This document shows positions 46,435 through 53,191 of a DNA stretch of 64,000 bases, one piece after another (position 1 is the first letter of the stretch; every line of letters begins with the position of its first letter). The DNA lies in contig NC_019936.1 in assembly GCF_000327065.1 (NCBI RefSeq), forward strand, positions 3,004,001-3,068,000, given 5' to 3'. The notes below the pieces were generated by a model that searched no databases, had not been told where the DNA came from, and worked only from the letters and a program-made list of their open reading frames with translations. The stretch comes from Stutzerimonas stutzeri RCH2 (GTDB lineage: Bacteria; Pseudomonadota; Gammaproteobacteria; Pseudomonadales; Pseudomonadaceae). Position numbers and translations under genes: made by a program.

Positions 46435-47073
46435 TCAAGGACGCGCTTCGACTTCGGCCTCTACGCGACGGTTGATGGCACGACCTTCCTCGGTCGCGTT
46501 ATCGGCCACCGGACGCGATTCGCCGTAGCCAACCGAATTCACGCGACTACCCTCGACACCGTACTGATTGACCAGCACTTCACGCACAGCTTTCGCGCGG
46601 CGCTCGGACAGACGCTGGTTATAGGCATCGGTACCCACCGAGTCGGTGTGACCTTCAAGCACGGTGGTGGTCTGGCGATATTCCTTCATGAAATCGGCCA
46701 GGTTCTGGATGTCGCCGTAGCTGTCCTGCTTGACTACATCGCGATCGAAGTCGAACTTGACGTCCAACTCGACGCGAACCGGCTCGGATGCAGGCTCTGG
46801 TTCCGGCTGAGACTGAGGCATCGGCTCAACCGTTTCGACAACGGCAACGGTTTCCTCCTCCATGCCGTTGGCCCAACAATAGGCCGCTGCGACGCCACCA
46901 CCGATCAGCGCACCCCAACCGGCATAGGAGCTGCTCTCGATAGCCCCAAGCGCGGCACCGGTCACGCCACCTACGGCCGCACATGTCGGCCAGTCCTGTT
47001 TCTGCACGCCTGCACAACCGGCCAGGAACGTGGTCATGACAATAACGGGTACTGCTGTCCGTAATGTACTCAT
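46435..47073 (-). CDS. OmpA-family lipoprotein with glycine-zipper segment
   Basis: 212 aa. Lipobox LAGC (Cys20) after a short signal, a glycine-rich hydrophobic stretch (GGVTGAALGAIESSS, AGWGALIGGGVAAAY), an acidic Pro/Glu/Gln linker (about 80-97), and an OmpA C-terminal domain with GHTDSVGTDAYNQRLSERRA and GRAINRRVEAEV. Likely an outer-membrane to peptidoglycan anchor; the same family as P. aeruginosa PA1041. It forms a pair with 41658-42284, sharing only the last domain. Confidence 0.88.
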   Translation of the reverse strand: MSTLRTAVPVIVMTTFLAGCAGVQKQDWPTCAAVGGVTGAALGAIESSSYAGWGALIGGGVAAAYCWANGMEEETVAVVETVEPMPQSQPEPEPASEPVRVELDVKFDFDRDVVKQDSYGDIQNLADFMKEYRQTTTVLEGHTDSVGTDAYNQRLSERRAKAVREVLVNQYGVEGSRVNSVGYGESRPVADNATEEGRAINRRVEAEVEARP

Positions 47074-47205
47074 CGATCAAAACCTCCAGTGTGGACATTC
47101 AGCCAGAACCGCCGCGTACGGGAGTCCGGGTGGCTCCGGTTACTTTCAGACTAGGCCGACAAACGGCACCGCGCTAGTCTTCACCTTTGAAACGAGGATT
47201 CTCGA

Positions 47206-47703
47206 TTGACTGAAAACCCTGTATCGCATACGCCACAGCAAGCGCTTGCGGCGATGCTCGATCACTATGCCCCGGCGCGCCTGTTACACGTGGGGCGCAG
47301 CGATCAACCCGCTCTGGCTGCCTACGCCGAATGTCATCCGGAGTGTCAACTCGAGCGCGCCGATGTTGCTCCGCTGCCCGAAGAGCTGGCAAAGCAGCGC
47401 TATGACCTGGCGTTGTTCGCCGATTGCCTGGAACATCTGCCAAAACGCAGCGGCCTGGAGCTGCTCGGCAGTGTCCGCAACCTGAACGCCAGCCGCATGG
47501 CCGTACTCGTCGATCTCGAAGCCTGCGAATGGCAGACCACCGATTTCTATGCCTTGGCGCTGCAGGTCAGCGACCGCTTCCAGCGCGACGGACAGACCTT
47601 GACGCTCTTCACCTACGACCTGCTCCAATACAAGCAGGTTCCAGACTGGCTGAACGCCAGGTTCTGGGCGAACCCAGAAATGTTCGGCAAATACTGGTGG
47701 TGA
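47206..47703 (+). CDS. Methyltransferase-like protein (DUF6231-type), probably non-canonical
   Basis: 165 aa. A Rossmann-like order of strands ([48 protein letters not shown]) resembles class I SAM methyltransferases, but the GxGxG glycine loop is replaced by GRSDQP. Enzymatic activity is therefore doubtful. A TTG start is used, with GAGG 9 nt upstream; no ATG is available nearby. Stop and next start are adjacent (1-bp gap), so it is translated together with the YchJ-like gene. I recall this pair in other pseudomonads. Confidence 0.65.
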   Translation: MTENPVSHTPQQALAAMLDHYAPARLLHVGRSDQPALAAYAECHPECQLERADVAPLPEELAKQRYDLALFADCLEHLPKRSGLELLGSVRNLNASRMAVLVDLEACEWQTTDFYALALQVSDRFQRDGQTLTLFTYDLLQYKQVPDWLNARFWANPEMFGKYWW

Positions 47704-47704
47704 C

Positions 47705-48190
47705 ATGAGCGATCAGCAACAACTCGACTCTAACTGCCCGTGCGGCAGCGGCAATGCGTTTAATCAATGCTGCGGCCACTATCATGCAGGCACCCCCGCG
47801 CCGAGCGCCGAGCTACTGATGCGCTCCCGTTACAGCGCCTATGTGCTGGGGCTGGTTGATTATCTGCAGGCAACCACGCTGCCGGCACAGCAGGCGGCGC
47901 TGGATCTGGAGGGGATACGACGCTGGAGCCTGGACAGCACGTGGCTGGGGCTGGAGGTGGAAGACAGCGTGGTACTTGGCGGCAAGCCCGAGCATGCGCT
48001 GGTGACATTCACCGCGCGCTGGCACGATCAAGACGGCGAACATGCCCATCAGGAGCGCTCGGCTTTCGTTCAATGCAACGGCAAATGGTACTTCATTGAT
48101 CCAACGGTACCGTTGAAGGCGGGACGCAACGACCCCTGCCCCTGTGGCAGCGGTGCGAAGTTCAAGAAGTGCTGTGCCGCCTATGTCTGA
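47705..48190 (+). CDS. YchJ-family SEC-C motif protein (UPF0225)
   Basis: 161 aa with zinc-binding SEC-C motifs at both ends: CPCGSG...CCGHYH near residue 11-26 and [13 protein letters not shown] near the C-terminus (about 145-157). Between lies the NTF2-like YchJ domain ([23 protein letters not shown]). SEC-C zinc knuckles also occur in SecA, where they bind SecB; the role here is unknown. Confidence 0.88.
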   Translation: MSDQQQLDSNCPCGSGNAFNQCCGHYHAGTPAPSAELLMRSRYSAYVLGLVDYLQATTLPAQQAALDLEGIRRWSLDSTWLGLEVEDSVVLGGKPEHALVTFTARWHDQDGEHAHQERSAFVQCNGKWYFIDPTVPLKAGRNDPCPCGSGAKFKKCCAAYV

Positions 48191-48200
48191 TCCCTGCCAA

Positions 48201-48226
48201 GTCGCCGCGACTAGCGCCGCGGCGAC
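48201..48226. terminator. GC-rich hairpin between convergent ychJ-like and fpr genes
   Basis: Perfect 9-bp inverted repeat GTCGCCGCG/CGCGGCGAC around an 8-nt loop in the 45-bp gap between two converging genes. It lacks a U-tract, so intrinsic termination is possible but unproven. Confidence 0.4.
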
Positions 48227-48235
48227 CGAGGAGCA

Positions 48236-49012
48236 TCACTTCTCGACGAAGGCGCGCTCGATCAGGTAATGGCCTGGATCGCCCATGCGCGGCGAGACGC
48301 TCAAGCCGAAGCTGTTCAGCACCTGGCTGGTTTCGTCCAGCATGCTGGGGCTGCCGCAGATCATTGCCCGATCATCCTGCGGATTGATCGGTGGAAGTCC
48401 GATATCGCTGAACAGCTTGCCGCTTCGCATCAGTTCGGTCAGGCGACCCTGGTTCTCGAATGCCTCGCGGGTGACCGTGGGGTAATAGATCAGCTTTTCC
48501 TTTACCGCTTCACCGAAGAATTCGTTCTGCGGCAAGTGCTCGGTGATGAACTCGCGATAGGCGACTTCGTTGACGTAGCGAACCCCATGCACCAGCACGA
48601 CCTTTTCGAATCGCTCATAGGTTTCCGGATCCTGGATGACACTCATGAACGGCGCCAGCCCAGTGCCTGTGCTTAGCAGATAGAGGTGCTTACCCGGCAG
48701 CAGATCGTCGAGCACCAGAGTTCCGGTCGGTTTGCGGCTGACCATGATCTGGTCGCCTTCCTGCAGATGCTGCAGCCGTGACGTCAGCGGACCGTTCTGC
48801 ACCTTGATGCTGAAGAACTCCAGGTACTCTTCGTAGTTCGGACTGGCGATACTGTAGGCGCGCATCAGCGGACGACCCTCGACTTCCAGGCCGATCATGA
48901 CGAACTGGCCGTTCTCGAAGCGCAGCCCTGCATTACGGGTAGTCTTGAAGCTGAACAGCGTGTCGTTCCAGTGATGCACACTGAGAACGCGCTCAACGTT
49001 CAGGTTACTCAT
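48236..49012 (-). CDS. fpr: Ferredoxin/flavodoxin-NADP+ reductase
   Basis: 258 aa. FAD enzyme exchanging electrons between NADPH and ferredoxin or flavodoxin; it supports oxidative stress defence and Fe-S repair. FAD-binding MRAYSIASPNYEE, NADP-binding LLSTGTGLAPFMSVI and the C-terminal HYLIERAFVEK of the bacterial subclass I type. Divergent from a LysR gene matching FinR, its known activator in Pseudomonas putida. Confidence 0.96.
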   Translation of the reverse strand: MSNLNVERVLSVHHWNDTLFSFKTTRNAGLRFENGQFVMIGLEVEGRPLMRAYSIASPNYEEYLEFFSIKVQNGPLTSRLQHLQEGDQIMVSRKPTGTLVLDDLLPGKHLYLLSTGTGLAPFMSVIQDPETYERFEKVVLVHGVRYVNEVAYREFITEHLPQNEFFGEAVKEKLIYYPTVTREAFENQGRLTELMRSGKLFSDIGLPPINPQDDRAMICGSPSMLDETSQVLNSFGLSVSPRMGDPGHYLIERAFVEK

Positions 49013-49125
49013 GTTGCGAATTCCTCGTGGTGTCGCGACGGGCGTCGTTACGTGGCGTCAGTCTAGCGATAGCTTTAATATTCCTTAAATGGATAATAAA
49101 GATATCGGTTATCGGTTATATAGAT
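49013..49125. promoter_or_regulatory. fpr/finR divergent control region
   Basis: AT-rich (unlike its surroundings) 113-bp gap. It contains the inverted repeat TTTAA-N6-TTAAA (49074-49089), a good LysR-type operator candidate, and a direct repeat of ATCGGTT (49104-49110 and 49111-49117) just before the finR start, where a Shine-Dalgarno would be expected. FinR autoregulation and activation of fpr probably act here. Confidence 0.5.
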
Positions 49126-50052
49126 ATGCATTTCACGCTCCGTCAAATCGAAGTTTTCGCCGCCGTCGCCAGACAGGAAAGCGTGTCTCGCGCTGCCGAA
49201 AGCCTTTCCTTGTCGCAGTCGGCAACCAGCACATCGCTGGCCGAGCTGGAACGGCAGTCGGGCTGTCAACTGTTCGACCGGGCCGGCAAGCGGCTCTGCC
49301 TGAATGCACTCGGACAACAGCTGCTGCCGCAGGCCGTCGCCCTGCTCGATCAGGCACGCGCCATCGAGGATCTGCTGAATGGCAAGAGCGGCTTTGGCTC
49401 ACTGGCGGTGGGTGCGACGCTGACCATCGGCAACTACCTTGCGACCCTGCTGATCGGCAGCTTCATGCAGCGCCATCCGGAGTGCCGGGTGAAACTGCAC
49501 GTGCAGAACACGGCGAACATCGTGCACCAGATTGCGCAACACGAACTTGATCTGGGTTTGATCGAGGGCGAGTGTCAGCATCCGGATCTGGAGGTCCAGC
49601 CATGGATCGAGGACGAGCTGGTAGTGTTCTGTGCGCCCCAGCATCCGTTGGCCGGCCGAGAGCTGGTGGATCTGGAGGAGTTGACGTCCGAAGCCTGGAT
49701 ACTCCGGGAAAAAGGCTCGGGCACCCGCTTGACGTTCGAGCAGGCCGTGCGTCATCGACCGGGCAAACTGAATGTGCGACTGGAGCTGGAGCATACTGAA
49801 GCGATCAAACGCGCCGTGGAATCGGGGCTTGGTATCGGCTGCATCTCTCGGCTGGCTCTGCGCGACGCGTTCCGCCGCGGTAGCCTGGTCCCGCTGGCGA
49901 CGCCAGAGCTGGACCTGCGACGCCAGTTCTACTTCATCTGGCACTCGCAGAAATACCAGACCGCAGCCATGCTCGAATTCGTCGAGCAGTGCCGCGCGAT
50001 GACGTCAGGTGTCCGCCGCAGCGATGAGATCAACCTGCCGCCGATCGCCTGA
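49126..50052 (+). CDS. finR: LysR-family regulator FinR
   Basis: 308 aa. N-terminal HTH (MHFTLRQIEVFAAVARQE, VSRAAESLSLSQSATSTSLAELE) and LysR substrate domain; very similar to P. putida FinR, which activates fpr under superoxide stress and nitrosative conditions. The start MHFTLRQ is chosen by family comparison; an in-frame extension 33 codons longer would cover the promoter. No clear Shine-Dalgarno. Confidence 0.9.
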   Translation: MHFTLRQIEVFAAVARQESVSRAAESLSLSQSATSTSLAELERQSGCQLFDRAGKRLCLNALGQQLLPQAVALLDQARAIEDLLNGKSGFGSLAVGATLTIGNYLATLLIGSFMQRHPECRVKLHVQNTANIVHQIAQHELDLGLIEGECQHPDLEVQPWIEDELVVFCAPQHPLAGRELVDLEELTSEAWILREKGSGTRLTFEQAVRHRPGKLNVRLELEHTEAIKRAVESGLGIGCISRLALRDAFRRGSLVPLATPELDLRRQFYFIWHSQKYQTAAMLEFVEQCRAMTSGVRRSDEINLPPIA

Positions 50053-50076
50053 ACACTGCAGCAAACGCGGCCGGCA

Positions 50077-50727
50077 TCAGCTGGTGGGGATGGAGCCCAT
50101 TTGCTGTAGCAGCAAGGCGGCCTGGGTTCGTGTACGCACGCCAAGCTTGCGGAAAATCGCGGTCACATGGGCCTTGATGGTCGCTTCGGACACATTGAGT
50201 TCATAAGCGATCTGCTTGTTCAGCAGGCCATCACAAACCATCGTCAACACACGGAACTGCTGCGGTGTCAGGCTGGCAAGCCCCGCGCTAGCTGCCTTGG
50301 CCTCATCGCTGACGTTCGCCACGTCCTGAATGTTGCTCGGCCACCAGACGTCGCCATCCAGCACCGCGCGCACCGCCTCCTGGATGGTTTCCAGAGAGCT
50401 GGACTTGGGAATGAAGCCGCTGGCACCAAACTCGCGGGAGCGCGCAACAACCGCCGCGTCTTCCTGCGCCGAGATCATCACCACCGGCAGATGCGGATAT
50501 TGCCCGCGGAGCAGCACCAGACCGGAAAAGCCATAAGCGCCCGGCATGTTCAGATCCAGCAGGACCAAGTCCCAATCGGCGCCCTGGTTCAGAAAGGTTT
50601 CCAGTTCGGCGATGCTGGCCGCCTCCACCAGACGTACGTTTTCCCCCAGCCCCATGGTGAGCGCCTGCTGAAGCGCACTGCGGAACAGCGGATGATCATC
50701 GGCAATGATTATTTCGTAAGCAGCCAT
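50077..50727 (-). CDS. LuxR-type two-component response regulator (ErdR-like)
   Basis: 216 aa. Receiver domain with acidic pocket ADDHP (Asp10/11) and phosphorylation site Asp58 in LVLLDLNMPG; C-terminal LuxR helix-turn-helix (LTPQQFRVLTMVCDGLLNK; ANELNVSEATIKAH-like segment, VRTRTQAALLL). The sequence and its position near a phosphoketolase-recX-recA block resemble P. aeruginosa ErdR (PA3604), which controls ethanol and acetate use. No partner kinase gene is adjacent, which suits an orphan regulator. Specific function inferred. Confidence 0.75.
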   Translation of the reverse strand: MAAYEIIIADDHPLFRSALQQALTMGLGENVRLVEAASIAELETFLNQGADWDLVLLDLNMPGAYGFSGLVLLRGQYPHLPVVMISAQEDAAVVARSREFGASGFIPKSSSLETIQEAVRAVLDGDVWWPSNIQDVANVSDEAKAASAGLASLTPQQFRVLTMVCDGLLNKQIAYELNVSEATIKAHVTAIFRKLGVRTRTQAALLLQQMGSIPTS

Positions 50728-50837
50728 TGGCAGACCTGTAGTTTTTATTGGCGCTTTTCATCGGCTTGAGCAGCCGATGCCGACATGATGACGGCAGAAC
50801 CCCTAGAAATTGCTTCGGGGATGGTCCGATGTGGATA

Positions 50838-50853
50838 TTTCAGCCGGCTGAAA
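50838..50853. promoter_or_regulatory. 16-bp perfect palindrome upstream of the response regulator
   Basis: TTTCAGCCGGCTGAAA is a perfect inverted repeat, flanked by GATAT on the left and ATATC on the right. It lies in the 245-bp divergent gap between the ErdR-like gene and an EamA transporter gene (110 bp and 120 bp from the respective starts). A dimeric regulator operator is the simplest reading. Confidence 0.5.
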
Positions 50854-50972
50854 CCGAATATCGGCCGCCTGCTACAACAAATCAAGCGGCGCAAGCATGC
50901 CCACCGATGAATAAGTGGTCAAGCGCGGCGCTTTATAGCAAAGTTTGCGACTTTTCCCGAACGAGCTGAAAC

Positions 50973-51884
50973 ATGCGCAGCCAAGCCCTCCGCGCCGACT
51001 TCCTGATGCTGATCACCGCCATGATCTGGGGCACTGCCTTTGTGGCCCAGCGCATCGGCATGGACAACATCGGTCCGTTTCTTTTCACCGGCCTGCGTTT
51101 TGCGCTCGGTGCCCTCGCGCTGCTGCCACTGGTGATCTATCAGGGCCGCACCAAGGCTCGCCACGAACCGTTCCTGCAGCGCGGCCTGCTTCTGGGTGGC
51201 TTGAGCATGGGCCTTGCGCTGACGCTGGGCATCAACCTGCAGCAGGTCGGCCTGCTGTTCACCAGCGTGACCAATTCCGGCTTCATTACCGGCCTTTATG
51301 TGATCGTGGTACCTCTGCTGGGCCTCGCCATCGGCCACAAGACCGGCTTCGGCACCTGGCTCGGCGCATTCCTCGCCGTCGCGGGCATGGCAATGTTGAG
51401 CATCGGCGAAGATTTCACCGTAGCCTCGGGCGACTGGATTCAGCTAGCCGGCGCGTTCGTCTGGGGCGTGCACGTGCTGCTGGTGAGTTTCTTCGTCAGC
51501 CGCCACGACGCTATTCGGCTGGCCTTTCTGCAGTTCGCCACCTGCGCCGTGGTGAGCCTGTTGCTGGCCCTGGTCTTCGAGGAGATCAATCCGTCCAGCA
51601 TCTGGCTCGCAGGCCCAGCGCTCATCTACGGCGGTCTGTTTGCGGTTGCGGTCGGCTATACGCTGCAAGTCGTGGCGCAGAAGCACGCCATTGCATCCCA
51701 CGCGGCAATCATTCTGTCGCTGGAGGCCGTATTCGCCGCCATCGCCGGCGCGCTGTTCCTCGAGGAAAGCCTGACGCTGCGCGGTTACATGGGCTGCGTA
51801 CTGATGTTCATCGGCATGCTGGCGGCGCAACTTTGGCCACGCAAGCCGGAAGTATCTACGACCAGCGCTGCCGTCAAGGTCTGA
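50973..51884 (+). CDS. EamA/DMT-superfamily transporter
   Basis: 303 aa with ten hydrophobic helices in two EamA repeats (first around MLITAMIWGTAFVAQRIGMD, second around DWIQLAGAFVWGVHVLLVSF). Inner-membrane drug/metabolite transporter; typical substrates are amino acids or small metabolites. Nothing in the neighbourhood fixes the substrate. Ends in a short hydrophilic tail, 12 bp before the convergent DTW gene. Confidence 0.88.
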   Translation: MRSQALRADFLMLITAMIWGTAFVAQRIGMDNIGPFLFTGLRFALGALALLPLVIYQGRTKARHEPFLQRGLLLGGLSMGLALTLGINLQQVGLLFTSVTNSGFITGLYVIVVPLLGLAIGHKTGFGTWLGAFLAVAGMAMLSIGEDFTVASGDWIQLAGAFVWGVHVLLVSFFVSRHDAIRLAFLQFATCAVVSLLLALVFEEINPSSIWLAGPALIYGGLFAVAVGYTLQVVAQKHAIASHAAIILSLEAVFAAIAGALFLEESLTLRGYMGCVLMFIGMLAAQLWPRKPEVSTTSAAVKV

Positions 51885-51896
51885 GGTGCAAGCGCA

Positions 51897-52607
51897 TCAG
51901 GGCGCGGGCTTCAATGCCAGATGTGCCGGATTTTGCAGATCCGGTTGGCGATGGTACTTGGCCCCCAGATAGTGCTCGGTAAACACATCGAGCCAGGCAT
52001 CCAGGGTATTTGCCGCGGCCGAATCGCCTGCCAGATCCAGGCAGAGAGCGGCGACCTCGGCGGTGCACAGGTGGTCACTGCGGGTCGAACGGCGCAGCCG
52101 GTAGCGTGATAACGCCTCAGGTTGCAGGCTTAGCACCGGCAACCCATCCAGATAAGGACTCTTGCGAAACATCTTGCGCGCCTCGGTCCAGGTCGCATCG
52201 AGCAGGATGAAGAGCGGACGCTTGTCGGACTGTCGCTCGACCTGACCGACAACCCGATGCGCCTCGGCATATTCTCCGGGAAAGATCACCAGCGGCTGCC
52301 ATTGCGGATCGGCCAGGAGAGCCAGCAGTCGCGGATCGACACCCGTACGCTGCCAGGTGAAGGCGAACGTGTCGGGAACGACATCGGCGATCAGCCAACC
52401 CGTGTTGCTCGGTTTCAACGGCTCGATATCGTGCATCAACAGGCAGACGCCGCAATCGCTATGGATTTTCGGCAGCCACGCACAGAGACAGTGACTGAAC
52501 GGCACACGGCAACGCGCGCAACGCGGAGCACGCGAGCCACGCGCAACGAAAGGCTTGAGGCTTTTAGCCAGGCGCTCGTCGCGCAGACGGGCTACGGCAT
52601 GGGGCAT
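51897..52607 (-). CDS. DTW-domain protein, probable tRNA acp3U transferase
   Basis: 236 aa. N-terminal zinc-like cysteine cluster CARCRVPFSHCLC, DxTW motif DATWTEARKMF (about residue 145), and the conserved SRYRLRR with TAEVAALCLDL. Matches the YfiP/TapT family, which adds a 3-amino-3-carboxypropyl group to uridine 47 of tRNA. A first Met within the Arg-rich N-terminus was kept; a start one or more codons later is possible. Confidence 0.82.
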   Translation of the reverse strand: MPHAVARLRDERLAKSLKPFVARGSRAPRCARCRVPFSHCLCAWLPKIHSDCGVCLLMHDIEPLKPSNTGWLIADVVPDTFAFTWQRTGVDPRLLALLADPQWQPLVIFPGEYAEAHRVVGQVERQSDKRPLFILLDATWTEARKMFRKSPYLDGLPVLSLQPEALSRYRLRRSTRSDHLCTAEVAALCLDLAGDSAAANTLDAWLDVFTEHYLGAKYHRQPDLQNPAHLALKPAP

Positions 52608-52735
52608 GGGTTGGGCTCGACGGCTGACGATCAGGCGCGGCAGTCTACAGCGGCCACGCCCCTGCCGGGCAATACCGGTAACTGAACCGCACCACAGCCA
52701 GCCGGTCGAAATAGCGCAGTCATAAGGAGACCGCC

Positions 52736-53134
52736 ATGTACCGTCTGACTACCCTGCTCGCTCTGAGCCTCGCCTTACCCGTTGCCCACGCCGCCTCGCT
52801 GCAAGAACAGCAGCTGAGCCAGTTGCTCGACCAGGTTGCCCGTGAAAGCAGCGTCGGCACACCCCGCGCGATCAACGAAGACATCCTCGACCAGGGTTAC
52901 ACCGTGGAAAACAACCAGCTGGTCAACCACCTCAGCGTTCAGCCGCGGCATGCAGCGCAGATGAGGGATAACCCGGCCGACGTGCGCAGCCAGCTTGCGA
53001 TCAGCGTCTGCGGCAATGAGGGGCTACGCAAGCTGATGAGCCAAGGTGCCGTGCTGCGCTACGACTTCAGCGAATATCAGAGCAACAAGCCCATTGCCAG
53101 CGAGCGCTACAAGGCGTCCGACTGCGGTCTGTAG
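52736..53134 (+). CDS. Small secreted protein (QSregVF / PA3611-like)
   Basis: 132 aa. Signal peptide MYRLTTLLALSLALPVAHA with cleavage before ASLQEQ, giving a mature protein of about 113 aa with two cysteines (ISVCGNEG and DCGL) that could form a disulfide. The sequence and genomic place resemble P. aeruginosa PA3611, called a putative quorum-sensing-regulated virulence factor; its biochemical function is unknown. AAGGAG before the ATG; followed by a strong terminator. Confidence 0.7.
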   Translation: MYRLTTLLALSLALPVAHAASLQEQQLSQLLDQVARESSVGTPRAINEDILDQGYTVENNQLVNHLSVQPRHAAQMRDNPADVRSQLAISVCGNEGLRKLMSQGAVLRYDFSEYQSNKPIASERYKASDCGL

Positions 53135-53148
53135 CACCGCAACGGCCA

Positions 53149-53189
53149 GCGGGAGCGGCCTACTGGCCGCACTCCCGCCGCGCCTTTTC
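53149..53189 (+). terminator. Terminator of the secreted-protein gene
   Basis: Stem GCGGGAG/CTCCCGC with an inner GGCC/GGCC pair around a TACT loop (53149-53178), then CGCGCCTTTTCT. It lies between this gene and the convergent phosphoketolase-family gene. Confidence 0.75.
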
Positions 53190-53191
53190 TG

